A stretch of DNA of 64,000 nucleotides, taken from NCBI RefSeq assembly GCF_007858255.1, contig NZ_VFEU01000001.1:124001-188000 (forward strand), read 5' to 3'. The stretch comes from Pseudomonas rhodesiae. Its GTDB lineage: Bacteria > Pseudomonadota > Gammaproteobacteria > Pseudomonadales > Pseudomonadaceae. Positions within the stretch are counted from its first letter, which is position 1. Every line of letters begins with the position of its first letter. A program made the position numbers and the translations under genes. The notes under the pieces are model-generated. The model searched no databases and had not been told where the DNA came from. It saw only the letters and a list, made by a program, of their open reading frames with translations. This document shows positions 1-11,064 of this stretch, in pieces.

Positions 1-874
1 TTTCGACTTTAGTCACCAGGCGATGGCGCACGTGGCCAATAGTGAACTGACGCAGGGCGCGGGTACGCAGGCAAATGCGGCCCAGGCGCAGTTCGTTCTG
101 ACTGCTGATGGCCTGCATGGCGTTGCGCACAATATTGAGCACTGCCTGGATCATCTGCTCGCGGTCGATCAACACGTCGGGGATGCTTGGGTCGTAGTCG
201 CGCACCAAGGTGATGCAGCCCTGGCTTTCGGCTTCGACCAGTTGGCAGACGCGCTCCAGCACTTCGTGCACGTTGGTCAGCGCCAGCGACGGCAACTTGT
301 TGGAGCCAAGCATGCGATCCACCAGATTACGCAGGCGGTCGGCTTCTTCGATGATGACGTTGGTGTAGTCCTTGAGGTTCTCGTCCGGCAGCTCGCGGGC
401 CAGTAACTGCGCCGCGCCACGGATTCCGCCGAGTGGGTTCTTGATTTCATGGGCCAGGCCGCGCACCAGCATCTTGCTGGTTTCCTGCTTGGACAGCTGC
501 GCTTCCTCTTTGGTAATGCGCAGCAGGCGATCGCGGGGGTGTACTTCAAGCAGTAGCAGGGTGGCGCCGTTGCTCAGGATCGGGGTTACGGCGTAGTCGA
601 CGGTGAGGGTCTGGCCGGTAAGGGCGGTGAGCATCGCTTCGCGCTTGGTGAAGGGATGCGCCTGTTCAACTGCCTGGCGCAACGAACTCAAGGCCTCGGC
701 CGACTCGGTGAACAATTCGCTGATGAACTGCCCATGGCTGCGCTGGCCGCTGATGGCCAGGAGCATTTCCGCCGCCGGGTTCATGTACTCAAGACGTAGA
801 TCGTCATTGAGCAGGATGGTCGCGGTGGTCAGGTTGTCGAGTAGCAAACGGTGCAGTGCATCGCTGATGGTCAT
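1..874 (-). CDS. ntrB: Nitrogen regulation sensor histidine kinase NtrB (GlnL), 3'-truncated by window edge
   Basis: Two-component sensor kinase that phosphorylates or dephosphorylates NtrC according to nitrogen status signalled through PII. I read the minus strand from an ATG at 874, preceded by AGAGG. The first 291 codons are present and the rest lies left of the window. Residues 1-120 look like the PAS sensor domain (LEYMNPAAEMLL). The H-box LAHEIKNPLGG puts the phosphorylated His at about 142, as in the family. An N-box (VLNIVRNAMQAI) begins the ATPase domain near residue 245. Enteric homologues are about 350 residues, so roughly 60-70 are missing. ntrC is expected immediately downstream, outside the window. 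The upstream region holds an NtrC-like palindrome and a possible sigma-54 promoter, suggesting autoregulation. Confidence 0.93.
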   Translation of the reverse strand, partial: MTISDALHRLLLDNLTTATILLNDDLRLEYMNPAAEMLLAISGQRSHGQFISELFTESAEALSSLRQAVEQAHPFTKREAMLTALTGQTLTVDYAVTPILSNGATLLLLEVHPRDRLLRITKEEAQLSKQETSKMLVRGLAHEIKNPLGGIRGAAQLLARELPDENLKDYTNVIIEEADRLRNLVDRMLGSNKLPSLALTNVHEVLERVCQLVEAESQGCITLVRDYDPSIPDVLIDREQMIQAVLNIVRNAMQAISSQNELRLGRICLRTRALRQFTIGHVRHRLVTKVE

Positions 875-930
875 CAGGACCTCTTTTGGAGCAAGGCGCG
901 GGCTTGAGGCACACGCTGATACCAAGAAAA

Positions 931-946
931 TGCAAAAACCAAACCA
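931..946 (-). promoter_or_regulatory. Possible sigma-54 promoter of ntrB
   Basis: Read on the minus strand the site is TGGTTTGGTTTTTGCA. It keeps the GG and GC dinucleotides at sigma-54 spacing and the TTGCA of the -12 box, but TTT replaces CAC after the GG. It lies about 57 bases before the ntrB start codon, downstream of the NtrC-like palindrome at 1074-1090. The weak -24 box keeps confidence moderate. Confidence 0.4.
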
Positions 947-1073
947 AGGCTCCGAAAAGAAGCGCGCAGGCCCTGAAATAAGGGTTTTTGGCGCGAAACT
1001 GTGGCGTTCTGCCAGCTTTATCGTGAAGTTTCGAACCAAAATGGGTTGGCGGGTTGGGTAGGGTGCAACTTGT

Positions 1074-1090
1074 CGCACCAATATAGTGCG
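1074..1090. promoter_or_regulatory. NtrC-type binding palindrome upstream of ntrB
   Basis: CGCACCAATATAGTGCG has the GCAC-N7-GTGC architecture of NtrC enhancer sites, with an extra C/G pair outside each half. A second site with the same outer half-sites (CGCAC/GTGCG) stands before glnA at 4064-4080. It lies about 160 bases upstream of the start predicted from the candidate sigma-54 promoter at 931-946, a normal enhancer distance. Confidence 0.6.
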
Positions 1091-1123
1091 AAATGGTTGT
1101 GTTTGTTCAGGAAGTGCGAAGGC

Positions 1124-1148
1124 AGGATCGTCTGGGGCAAACGATCCT
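1124..1148 (-). terminator. Hairpin after the cupin gene, possible terminator
   Basis: Arms AGGATCGT (1124-1131) and ACGATCCT (1141-1148) form a perfect 8-bp stem with a 9-base loop, 17 bases past the cupin stop codon. There is no T-tract in the direction of transcription, so termination is uncertain. The hairpin separates the cupin transcript from the ntrB regulatory region. Confidence 0.3.
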
Positions 1149-1164
1149 GCGTTGCGTAAGGCGG

Positions 1165-1590
1165 TCAGTGGGTTTGCGAAAGCGGTATACCGGGGCTACC
1201 GGCATAGAACACCAGCAGTTCGACCGGCGTGTCGCCCGTACTGCCGCGATGCTCGATGCCCACCATTTCGGCCAGCGTATCGCCTTGGCGCAATGTGCGG
1301 GTGGCACCGCTCTCACGGGCTTCGACCAGCAGTTCGCCGGAAAGGATATACGCCGCATTGGGAATGGGATGGGAGTGCCACGGCAATTGGGTATTGGCAG
1401 GGATGTTGAGACGTATCAGGGTCAACTGTGGAGCGCCTGAAGGGTAAGCCGTGTAAGGCGTGCCGTCCCATGACTCGCTGCTTTGCAGCAGTAACTCGGT
1501 TTTGATGGGGGCCGTATTCGGTTGTGGGGTGGTGCAGCCGAGCGCGGACAAGCACGCGGCTGCAGCGATCAAGCCGTTGAAGGATTTCAT
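1165..1590 (-). CDS. Cupin-domain lipoprotein of unknown function
   Basis: A 141-residue protein. The N-terminus MKSFNGLIAAAACLSALGC is a lipoprotein signal with the lipobox LSALGC, so it should be anchored in a membrane on the periplasmic face. The remainder is one beta-barrel cupin: HSHPIPNAAYILSGELLVE carries the paired His of motif 1, and GDTLAEMVGIEHRG carries the His of motif 2. These are likely metal ligands. I prefer the ATG at 1590 over an in-frame ATG seven codons upstream because it begins the signal peptide directly. Neighbours (ntrB, chorismate mutase) give no clue to a substrate. The family includes many uncharacterised sensors and small enzymes. Confidence 0.75.
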   Translation of the reverse strand: MKSFNGLIAAAACLSALGCTTPQPNTAPIKTELLLQSSESWDGTPYTAYPSGAPQLTLIRLNIPANTQLPWHSHPIPNAAYILSGELLVEARESGATRTLRQGDTLAEMVGIEHRGSTGDTPVELLVFYAGSPGIPLSQTH

Positions 1591-1684
1591 GGGGCCATCC
1601 TGTGTGGTCAATGACCCGTCAGGCTAGGGTGAGCCCCCAATCGGAAGATGCCGGAAAGTGCCTAGGATGAGGTAGTCCACGTAT

Positions 1685-2230
1685 TTATTTGCTGGCGGGT
1701 GCCTGGAGGCATAGCTCGCCAGTGGCGCGGGCTCTTGCTATCTGCATCAAGGGCTCGTGCAGCGGCTCGTGAATCGCCCTGGCCACCCATTGAGGGCATT
1801 GCGGGTTGTTGCGCTGTGGGGCGAAGTCGGCTAATTGCTGCAAGAGGCGCTTTTGCAACTGATCCAACTGCGGGCGGATTTTACCCACCAAGTCCGGGCG
1901 TGGCAGATCCGGGGCCTTGCCCATGAACTGCCAGTCGGACAAGCGCGTGTATTGCACGAGTTTGTTGGCCTCGATCTGCGCGGCGAAAAACTGCTCGGCA
2001 ACGGCGGGGTCGAGTTTGTAGTTGGGCGCCTGGGCGGCGACGCTGGCGAGCACTTCCTGTTCGCGCTGTTTATCTTCTACCGGCTTTTTGCTGTCCCATT
2101 TACTCAGCGCGACCTGGTCGGCGATGGCTAGGCGTTCGGTGATGCTGTTGAGTAAAGGTTCCAGGCTGGGCGGCGCAGCGCTGGCGCTGGCGCTGACCAA
2201 TAACAAAGCGAACACAAGTCGACGTTTCAA
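1685..2230 (-). CDS. Secreted (periplasmic) chorismate mutase, AroQ-gamma type
   Basis: A 181-residue all-helical protein that resembles exported AroQ chorismate mutases, which convert chorismate to prephenate. The signal peptide is LKRRLVFALLLVSASASA. The mature part carries ERLAIADQVALSKWDSKKPVEDKQREQEVL and FFAAQIEANKLVQY, typical of the active-site helices of this class. I place the start at a TTG (2228-2230) that has AAGGAG eight bases upstream and opens the signal peptide. The only ATG further out lies in a REP palindrome and would add 33 residues with no signal character. The exported location is unusual for aromatic synthesis, and its physiological role in pseudomonads is unclear. Confidence 0.8.
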   Translation of the reverse strand: MKRRLVFALLLVSASASAAPPSLEPLLNSITERLAIADQVALSKWDSKKPVEDKQREQEVLASVAAQAPNYKLDPAVAEQFFAAQIEANKLVQYTRLSDWQFMGKAPDLPRPDLVGKIRPQLDQLQKRLLQQLADFAPQRNNPQCPQWVARAIHEPLHEPLMQIARARATGELCLQAPASK

Positions 2231-2242
2231 GGCTGTTCTCCT

Positions 2243-2330
2243 TGTGGGAGGGGCTACATCCGATGGCAGAGTGTCAGCCAGCACCTGTATCAGCTGATCC
2301 ACCGCTATCGGGAGCAAGCTCCCTCCCACC
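2243..2330. repeat. REP-type inverted doublet
   Basis: Two palindromic units face each other: a degenerate left copy (TGTGGGAGGGGCTACATCCGAT) and a right copy (ATCGGGAGCAAGCTCCCTCCCAC), about 40 bases apart. It occupies the 5' flank of the chorismate mutase gene, which is why an apparent in-frame ATG upstream of that gene is not a real start. Confidence 0.75.
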
Positions 2331-2374
2331 TTTTTGATTGGGTTTGCAGATACGGAGCTATGTAATGTCCGGGC

Positions 2375-2406
2375 AAAAAAAAGACCTCCCGAAGGAGGCC
2401 TTTTTC
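2375..2406 (-). terminator. Rho-independent terminator of glnA
   Basis: A compact hairpin (CCTCC-CGAA-GGAGG, slightly longer with one mismatch) is flanked by eight A on the left and five T on the right. Read leftwards from glnA it is a stem followed by eight U. It could also stop transcription from the other side. Confidence 0.85.
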
Positions 2407-2435
2407 ATCGCGCTACGTCAAGCAGCGCAACCGGA

Positions 2436-3842
2436 TCAGCAGCTGTAGTACAGCTCGTATTCCAGAGGGTGTACGAAGGTGCGTACTTTGATTTCTTCTT
2501 CGCTTTTCAGGGCGATGTAGGCATCGATAAAGTCGTCGCTGAACACGCCGCCTTTGGTCAGGAACGCACGGCCCTTGTCCAGCTCTTCCAGGGCTTCTTT
2601 CAGGCTGCCGCACACTTGTGGGATCTCTTTGGCCTCTTCAGGCGGCAGGTCGTACAAGTTTTTGTCGGCGGCGTCGCCAGGGTGGATCTTGTTCTGGATG
2701 CCGTCCAGGCCAGCCATCAGCAGGGCGGCAAAGCCCAGGTATGGGTTGGCTGCCGGATCCGGGAAGCGAGCTTCGATACGGCGAGCGCGAGGGCTGGACA
2801 CGTAAGGAATACGGATCGAAGCCGAACGGTTGCGAGCCGAGTAGGCCAGCATTACCGGTGCTTCGAAACCTGGGACCAGACGCTTGTAGGAGTTGGTCGA
2901 AGGGTTGGTGAAGCCGTTCAGGGCCTTACCGTGCTTGATGATGCCCCCGATGAAGTACAGGGCGGTGTCGGACAGGCCGGCATAACCTTCGCCAGCGAAG
3001 GTGTTCTTGCCATCTTTGGCGATGGACAGGTGAACGTGCATACCCGAACCGTTATCGCCGTACAGAGGCTTAGGCATGAAGGTAGCGGTACGGCCGTAAG
3101 CTACGGCAGTGTTGTGCACGCAGTATTTCAGGGTCTGAACTTCGTCAGCCTTGGCCACCAGGGTGTTGAACTTCACACCGATTTCGTTCTGGCCGGCAGT
3201 GGCCACTTCGTGGTGGTGCACTTCGATGACCAGGCCCATGTCTTCCATGGCGTTGCACATGGAGGTACGGATTTCGTGGTCGTGGTCGAATGGCGGAACT
3301 GGGAAGTAGCCACCTTTGATACCTGGACGGTGGCCATGGTTGCCGCCTTCCACGTCCTGGTCGGACATCCACGAACCTTGTTCGGAGTAGATTTTGAACA
3401 TGGAGCCGGAGATGTCGGATTTGAACTTCACTTCGTCGAAGATAAAGAACTCTGGCTCCGGGCCTACGAATACGGTGTCACCGATACCGGTGGACTTGAG
3501 GTATTCCTCGGCACGCTTGGCGATAGCACGTGGGTCGCGGTCGTAGCCTTGCATGGTCGAAGGCTCGATTACGTCGCACACCAGGATCAGGGTCGGTTCT
3601 TCGGTGAATGGGTCCAGCACGGCAGTGCTGTCGTCCGGCATCAGGATCATGTCGGAGGCTTCGATGCCTTTCCAGCCAGCGATGGAGGAACCGTCGAACA
3701 TTTTGCCTTCTTCGAAGAAAGCTTCATCCAGCGCGTCGCGAGCCGGCATGGTCACGTGGTGCTGAGTGCCTTTGGTGTCCGTGAAGCGCAGATCAATCCA
3801 TTTAACGTCATGATCTTTGATGAGTTGAACCGACTTCGACAT
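2436..3842 (-). CDS. glnA: Glutamine synthetase type I
   Basis: Makes glutamine from glutamate, ammonia and ATP; the central ammonium assimilation enzyme, a cytoplasmic dodecamer. The product is 468 residues, the normal length for GSI-beta. Visible signatures are FDGSSIAGW near residue 50, the ATP/glutamate site stretch [16 protein letters not shown], and [23 protein letters not shown] places the adenylylation Tyr at 397, so activity is probably controlled by GlnE. The ATG at 3842 has GGAGG seven bases upstream. A sigma-54 promoter and an NtrC palindrome lie between this gene and divergent thiI, matching nitrogen control. A terminator follows. Confidence 0.98.
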   Translation of the reverse strand: MSKSVQLIKDHDVKWIDLRFTDTKGTQHHVTMPARDALDEAFFEEGKMFDGSSIAGWKGIEASDMILMPDDSTAVLDPFTEEPTLILVCDVIEPSTMQGYDRDPRAIAKRAEEYLKSTGIGDTVFVGPEPEFFIFDEVKFKSDISGSMFKIYSEQGSWMSDQDVEGGNHGHRPGIKGGYFPVPPFDHDHEIRTSMCNAMEDMGLVIEVHHHEVATAGQNEIGVKFNTLVAKADEVQTLKYCVHNTAVAYGRTATFMPKPLYGDNGSGMHVHLSIAKDGKNTFAGEGYAGLSDTALYFIGGIIKHGKALNGFTNPSTNSYKRLVPGFEAPVMLAYSARNRSASIRIPYVSSPRARRIEARFPDPAANPYLGFAALLMAGLDGIQNKIHPGDAADKNLYDLPPEEAKEIPQVCGSLKEALEELDKGRAFLTKGGVFSDDFIDAYIALKSEEEIKVRTFVHPLEYELYYSC

Positions 3843-3945
3843 AGTGTCCTCCGGGTGGCTTCGGGCTGGGGTAGTGGAGTTAGCCCTTAGAATGTGGGTG
3901 ATGCCGGCGCGGATACTCCGCCATGGCAACCTGCCTCACAAGAGA

Positions 3946-3960
3946 GCAAATTGCATGCCA
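3946..3960 (-). promoter_or_regulatory. Sigma-54 promoter of glnA
   Basis: On the minus strand the site reads TGGCATGCAATTTGC, one base from the TGGCACG-N4-TTGC consensus. Spacing between the -24 GG and -12 GC is exact. Transcription would start near 3934, about 90 bases before the glnA ATG. An NtrC-type palindrome lies about 140 bases upstream of that start. Confidence 0.8.
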
Positions 3961-4063
3961 GTGCGCCAACATGGGTTTTCTGTTCCAAAAACGCCCCTAT
4001 AAAGGTGCATTGCGACAAAACCGCAAAAACAGCGCACCGCAATGTGGCGCAACTCGTGTTAAA

Positions 4064-4080
4064 CGCACTGCTTTAGTGCG
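4064..4080. promoter_or_regulatory. NtrC-type binding palindrome of glnA
   Basis: CGCACTGCTTTAGTGCG has six-base inverted arms (CGCACT/AGTGCG) and the GCAC-N7-GTGC spacing of NtrC sites. It lies in the glnA-thiI divergent region, about 140 bases upstream of the predicted sigma-54 start of glnA and just upstream of the likely thiI promoter, so it may touch both genes. Confidence 0.65.
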
Positions 4081-4104
4081 TGACGGTTGAAGTGCATATT
4101 AACT

Positions 4105-4134
4105 GGTTAAACCTTGAGCGATTTCCGCTATAAT
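4105..4134 (+). promoter_or_regulatory. Likely sigma-70 -10 region for thiI
   Basis: TATAAT at 4129-4134 is a perfect -10 hexamer ending 42 bases before the thiI ATG. A -35 at normal spacing (GGTTAA, 4105-4110) is poor. The NtrC-like palindrome at 4064-4080 lies only 24 bases further upstream. Confidence 0.4.
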
Positions 4135-4176
4135 CCGCGCCCCCCTTTTTCGGCAGGCCCTGCGCGCGCTGTTTCC

Positions 4177-5631
4177 ATGAAATTAATCGTTAAAGTCTTC
4201 CCCGAGATCACCATCAAAAGCCGACCGGTACGGACGCGTTTCATCCGTCAGTTGGCCAAGAACATCCGTGCCGTGCTCCGCGATCTGGACCCGGCTGTGG
4301 TGGTGAACGGCGTGTGGGACAACCTCGAACTGGAAACCCGTGTTACCGACCCCAAAGCCTTGAAGGATATGACCGAGCGCCTGAGCTGCATGCCGGGTAT
4401 CGCGCATTTTCTGCAGGTGGACGAATACCCGCTCGGCGACTTCGACGACGTCACCGAGAAGTGCAAACGGCACTACGGCAGCTCGCTGGAAGGCAAGATT
4501 TTTTCCGTGCGCTGCAAGCGTGCCGGCAAGCATCCCTTCAGCTCGATGGACGTCGAGAAATACGTCGGCAGCAAGCTGCGTCGCGAGTGCGGCGCCGCCG
4601 GAATCTCCCTGAAAGCGCCGCAAATTGAAGTGCGCATGGAAATTCGCGACCAACGGTTGTTTGTGATCCACAGCCAGCACAACAGCATCGGCGGCTACCC
4701 GCTGGGCGCCCTGGAACAGACCCTGGTATTGATGTCCGGCGGTTTCGATTCCACGGTGGCGGCCTACCAGATCATGCGCCGCGGCCTGATGAGCCACTTC
4801 TGCTTCTTTAACCTGGGCGGGCGTGCACATGAATTGGGCGTGATGGAAGTCGCGCACTATATCTGGAAGAAATACGGCAGCTCCCAGCGTGTGCTATTTG
4901 TGAGCGTGCCATTCGAGGAAGTGCTGGGAGAAATTCTCGGCAAAGTCGATAACAGTCATATGGGCGTAGTATTGAAGCGTATGATGTTGCGCGCTGCGTC
5001 CCGAATTGCCGATCAATTGCAGATCGACGCGCTGGTGACCGGTGAAGCGATTTCCCAGGTGTCCAGCCAGACGCTGCCCAACCTGTCGATCATCGACTGC
5101 GTCACCGAGAAACTGGTGTTGCGTCCGCTGATCGCCAGTCACAAGCAGGACATCATCGACCTGGCAGAGCAAATCGGCACCGCCGACTTTGCCAAACATA
5201 TGCCGGAGTACTGCGGGGTCATTTCGGTGAACCCCAAGACCCACGCCAAGCGTCACCGCGTGGAGCATGAAGAGAAAGAATTCGACATGGCGATTCTGGA
5301 GCGTGCGCTCGAGAACGCCAAACTGGTCCCGATCGATCGCGTGATCGACGAGTTGGGCCAGGATGTGCAGATCGAAGAAGTCAGCGAAGCCCTGGCCGGC
5401 CAGATCGTCATCGACATCCGTCACCCGGATGCCGCCGAGGACGAGCCGCTGGAGATTCCTGGCATCGACGTACAAACGCTGCCGTTCTATGCATTGAACG
5501 CGCGTTTCAAGGAACTGGATAACAGCCGTCAGTACCTGTTGTATTGCGACAAAGGCGTCATGAGTCGCCTGCATGCTCACCATTTGCTCAGTGAGGGGCA
5601 TGCCAATGTGCGCGTTTATCGACCGAGCTAA
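4177..5631 (+). CDS. thiI: tRNA 4-thiouridine synthase / thiamine sulfur transferase ThiI
   Basis: Makes 4-thiouridine at tRNA position 8 and supplies sulfur for the thiazole of thiamine. At 484 residues it has the full gamma-proteobacterial architecture: an N-terminal ferredoxin-like and THUMP region (about 1-165), a PP-loop adenylation domain with SGGFDST near 190, and a C-terminal rhodanese-like domain. The segment [11 protein letters not shown] carries the persulfide Cys, so the long sulfur-relay form is present. The ATG at 4177 begins the conserved [16 protein letters not shown]; upstream in-frame codons cover the promoter. It diverges from glnA and is followed by typA after 139 bases. 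Confidence 0.96.
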   Translation: MKLIVKVFPEITIKSRPVRTRFIRQLAKNIRAVLRDLDPAVVVNGVWDNLELETRVTDPKALKDMTERLSCMPGIAHFLQVDEYPLGDFDDVTEKCKRHYGSSLEGKIFSVRCKRAGKHPFSSMDVEKYVGSKLRRECGAAGISLKAPQIEVRMEIRDQRLFVIHSQHNSIGGYPLGALEQTLVLMSGGFDSTVAAYQIMRRGLMSHFCFFNLGGRAHELGVMEVAHYIWKKYGSSQRVLFVSVPFEEVLGEILGKVDNSHMGVVLKRMMLRAASRIADQLQIDALVTGEAISQVSSQTLPNLSIIDCVTEKLVLRPLIASHKQDIIDLAEQIGTADFAKHMPEYCGVISVNPKTHAKRHRVEHEEKEFDMAILERALENAKLVPIDRVIDELGQDVQIEEVSEALAGQIVIDIRHPDAAEDEPLEIPGIDVQTLPFYALNARFKELDNSRQYLLYCDKGVMSRLHAHHLLSEGHANVRVYRPS

Positions 5632-5770
5632 GAGCCCGGGGCTGTTTGCCTGTGGCCTGCGTCACCGGCCCCCCGACTCTGCCGTCAAGCTGTAACGGCA
5701 AGGCCTGACTCTACTGTTAATCGCTGCCACGACCTGACAGCACACCGAATCCTCTGATCGAGATACACAA

Positions 5771-7591
5771 GTGATCGAAAATCTACGTAACATCGCCATC
5801 ATTGCTCACGTTGACCATGGTAAGACCACCCTGGTAGACAAACTCCTGCGTCAATCCGGCACCCTGGAGCGCAACGAGCTCAACGACGAGCGCGTGATGG
5901 ACTCCAACGACCAGGAAAAAGAGCGCGGTATTACCATCCTGGCGAAAAACACCGCCATCAACTGGAACGGCTACCACATCAACATCGTGGACACCCCGGG
6001 CCACGCCGACTTCGGCGGCGAAGTAGAACGCGTGATGTCGATGGTCGACTCCGTGCTGCTGCTGGTTGACGCTCAAGACGGCCCTATGCCGCAAACCCGT
6101 TTCGTGACCAAGAAGGCGTTCGAAGCCGGCCTGCGTCCGATCGTGTGCATCAACAAGGTTGACCGTCCAGGCGCGCGTCCGGACTGGGTTCTGGACCAGA
6201 TCTTCGACCTGTTCGACAACCTGGGTGCCACCGAAGAACAGCTGGACTTCAAAGTCGTCTACGCCTCGGCCCTGAACGGCATTGCCGGTCTGGACCACAA
6301 CGACATGGCCGAAGACATGACCCCGCTGTACCAGTCGATCGTCGACAACGTACCAGCACCGGCTGTTGACCGTGACGGCGCGTTCCAGATGCAGATCTCC
6401 GCACTGGACTACAACAGCTTCCTGGGTGTTATCGGCGTTGGCCGTATCGCTCGTGGTCGCGTCAAGCCGAACACCCCGGTTGTGGCTATCGGCGCCGACG
6501 GCAAGAAGCGCAACGGTCGTATCCTGAAGCTGATGGGTCACCACGGCCTGCACCGCATCGACGTCGAAGAAGCTGCAGCCGGCGACATCGTGTGCATCAG
6601 CGGTATGGACTCGCTGTTCATCTCCGACACCCTGTGCCACCCGGACACCGTAGAAGCGATGAAGCCGTTGACCGTCGACGAGCCAACCGTTTCCATGACC
6701 TTCCAGGTAAACGACTCGCCGTTCTGCGGTAAAGAAGGCAAGTTCGTGACCTCCCGTAACATCAAGGAGCGTCTGGACAAAGAGCTGCTGTACAACGTTG
6801 CACTGCGCGTTGAAGAAGGCGACTCGGCCGACAAGTTCAAGGTCTCCGGCCGTGGTGAGCTGCACCTCTCGGTACTGATCGAAACCATGCGTCGCGAAGG
6901 CTTCGAAATGGGTGTTGGTCGTCCGGAAGTGATCATCCGTCAGGTTGACGGCGTGAAGCAGGAACCGTTCGAAAACGTCACCATCGACACCCCTGAAGAA
7001 TCCCAGGGCAAGGTCATGGAAGAGATGGGCCTGCGTAAGGGCGACCTGACCAACATGGTGCCGGATGGCAAAGGCCGTGTTCGTCTGGAGTACAACATCC
7101 CTGCTCGCGGTCTGATCGGTTTCCGTAACCAGTTCCTGACCCTGACCAACGGTGCTGGCATCCTGACCTCGATCTTCGATCGCTACGACACCATGAAGTC
7201 CGGCGACATGTCCGGCCGTCAGAACGGTGTTCTGGTTTCGGTTGAAACCGGCAAGGCGCTGACCTACTCCCTGGAAACCCTCCAGGCACGCGGCAAGCTG
7301 TTCGTTGAACACGGTCAAGAGATCTACAACGGTCAGATCGTTGGTCTGAACAGCCGTGACAACGACATGGGCGTCAACCCAACCAAAGGTAAGAAGCTCG
7401 ACAACATGCGTGCTTCGGGTAAAGACGAAACCATCGCCCTGGTTCCACCTGTTCGCTTCACCCTGGAACAGGCCCTGGAATTCATCCAGGACGACGAGCT
7501 GTGCGAAGTCACGCCGAAGTCGATCCGCCTGCGTAAGAAGATCCTGGACGAAGGCGAGCGTACCCGCGCTGCCAAGAAAGCCAAGAACTGA
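5771..7591 (+). CDS. typA: Ribosome-associated GTPase TypA/BipA
   Basis: Translation-factor GTPase of 606 residues, involved in 50S assembly and stress or low-temperature adaptation. The G-domain motifs are clear: AHVDHGKTT (G1, near residue 13), [12 protein letters not shown] (G3) and [10 protein letters not shown] (G4). The EF-G-like domains and the BipA-specific C-terminal domain follow (GIIGFRNQF-type segment [14 protein letters not shown]). The start is GTG at 5771, matching the conserved [18 protein letters not shown]. Codon use looks strongly optimised (high frequency of preferred C-ending codons), as for abundant proteins. A strong terminator follows, so it is probably monocistronic. 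Confidence 0.97.
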   Translation: MIENLRNIAIIAHVDHGKTTLVDKLLRQSGTLERNELNDERVMDSNDQEKERGITILAKNTAINWNGYHINIVDTPGHADFGGEVERVMSMVDSVLLLVDAQDGPMPQTRFVTKKAFEAGLRPIVCINKVDRPGARPDWVLDQIFDLFDNLGATEEQLDFKVVYASALNGIAGLDHNDMAEDMTPLYQSIVDNVPAPAVDRDGAFQMQISALDYNSFLGVIGVGRIARGRVKPNTPVVAIGADGKKRNGRILKLMGHHGLHRIDVEEAAAGDIVCISGMDSLFISDTLCHPDTVEAMKPLTVDEPTVSMTFQVNDSPFCGKEGKFVTSRNIKERLDKELLYNVALRVEEGDSADKFKVSGRGELHLSVLIETMRREGFEMGVGRPEVIIRQVDGVKQEPFENVTIDTPEESQGKVMEEMGLRKGDLTNMVPDGKGRVRLEYNIPARGLIGFRNQFLTLTNGAGILTSIFDRYDTMKSGDMSGRQNGVLVSVETGKALTYSLETLQARGKLFVEHGQEIYNGQIVGLNSRDNDMGVNPTKGKKLDNMRASGKDETIALVPPVRFTLEQALEFIQDDELCEVTPKSIRLRKKILDEGERTRAAKKAKN

Positions 7592-7608
7592 GATAACTCA
7601 GGCTGAAT

Positions 7609-7647
7609 GAAAAACGCCCCCGGTCGAAAGGCCGGGGGCGTTTTTTT
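7609..7647 (+). terminator. Rho-independent terminator of typA
   Basis: Arms ACGCCCCCGGTC and GGCCGGGGGCGT enclose a GAAA loop, preceded by an A-run and followed by seven T. It starts 18 bases after the typA stop codon. Confidence 0.93.
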
Positions 7648-7681
7648 ATGCCTGCAGTTTTTGGGGTGGCTGTTCTGGCCT

Positions 7682-7756
7682 CATCGGGGGCAAGCCCCCT
7701 CCCACCTTTGAATGTGTTCACAGATCAAAATGTGGGAGGGGGCTTGCCCCCGATAG
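7682..7756. repeat. REP-type inverted doublet
   Basis: Two near-identical palindromes (CATCGGGGGCAAGCCCCCTCCCAC and its inverse) point away from each other across a 27-base spacer. They lie between the convergent genes typA and the YkgJ-type gene. Confidence 0.85.
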
Positions 7757-7784
7757 GGCCCTCAAGCCCCCCACAAAACCCGGA

Positions 7785-8219
7785 TCAGAACTTATCGAGG
7801 GTCTTGAAGTTAGTCTCGCGCACCACTTCCTTGAGCTTATACGCGCAATACCCCGGCCGCGGCCCGATCTTCGGGTGATTGCGGCAAGTGTCCGGGCGTT
7901 TGTCATAAATAGTGCAGAAGCGGGTTTTACGATCCAGGTACAGGCAGTCGTTGTTGCTCATGCGCTGCAGGGTAAAAATCTCGGATTTGTTGTTGTAGCG
8001 CTCGACGATGCCTTCCTTCTGCAACCGCTTGGCGATGTTCTTCGGCGGGTCGCCGCGTTCGAACTCATCGACGATACCAATGCGGATCAGGTCCTTGATC
8101 TTCACCTCAACCGGCAGCGTGCAGCAGCTGGACACGCAGCCGCCGCACATATGGCTGGAGTATTTCTGCCAGGTTTCGAGACGGTCGAGTTCCGCGGCGG
8201 CGATCAGTTGAGGCTTCAT
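7785..8219 (-). CDS. YkgJ-family cysteine-cluster protein
   Basis: A 144-residue cytoplasmic protein of the zinc/iron-chelating YkgJ (CxxCxxxCC) family. It shows CGGCVSSCC near residue 25, a single Cys at NDCLYL, then CTIYDKRPDTC and a final Cys near GYC, together suggesting a metal or Fe-S site. No enzymatic role is established. It is transcribed towards the REP doublet and typA terminator, and diverges from glgP with a 236-base gap. There is no clear partner gene. Confidence 0.82.
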   Translation of the reverse strand: MKPQLIAAAELDRLETWQKYSSHMCGGCVSSCCTLPVEVKIKDLIRIGIVDEFERGDPPKNIAKRLQKEGIVERYNNKSEIFTLQRMSNNDCLYLDRKTRFCTIYDKRPDTCRNHPKIGPRPGYCAYKLKEVVRETNFKTLDKF

Positions 8220-8455
8220 CAGGGTTCCAGGGTGGGGCGGTATCAGGGCGCGCGATCATACCGGGATTGGTGCTTTTTTGAACAATATTTTGCGGTTTTC
8301 GGCTAAAAGGCGGCGCGGCGCAGGATCGGGCACGGCCCCTGCATCTAATTCCGGCAACGGTGAATGAGTTAAAAAACTGCCGAACCAGAGCCTCTGCCGT
8401 CTGTCAGACCGACTAGGCTCTAGCAACTCCTTCAATCTCGCCCGAGGTCACACCG

Positions 8456-10906
<2,451 letters not shown>

Positions 10907-10923
10907 ACAGCGCAATTTGAAAG

Positions 10924-11013
10924 TGTGGGAGGGGGCTTACCCCCGATGGCAGTGTGTCAGTTTGCAGATCTGTGGACTGGTACACCGCTATTGGGGGTAA
11001 GCCCCCTGCCACA
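10924..11013. repeat. REP-type inverted doublet
   Basis: Left copy GTGGGAGGGGGCTTACCCCC and right copy GGGGGTAAGCCCCCTGCCAC share the same G-to-A/C-to-T change in the loop arm. The two halves therefore look co-evolved or copied as a unit. It lies between glgP and the DUF2339 gene. Confidence 0.85.
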
Positions 11014-11064
11014 TTGGTTGCGCGTCGATATACTGAGCGCCGGTTTGCTTAGGGAATATCGTTC

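Noticed and set aside
2334..3890. A 518-residue open frame antisense to glnA
   Set aside because: Shadow of a highly biased gene. Its start lies in the REP/terminator area, and the sequence has no family-like features. Similar shadows oppose typA (5783-7318), glgP, hutU and hutH2.
4030..4050. A second NtrC-like site (GCGCACCGCAATGTGGCGC) before glnA
   Set aside because: The half-sites are two bases too far apart for the GCAC-N7-GTGC pattern and the right half is mismatched. Kept only the site at 4064-4080.
7682..7756. Repeated palindromes that could be taken for CRISPR repeats
   Set aside because: The copies are dispersed or in inverted doublets, not regularly spaced direct repeats with unique spacers, and no cas gene is near. 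They fit REP elements.
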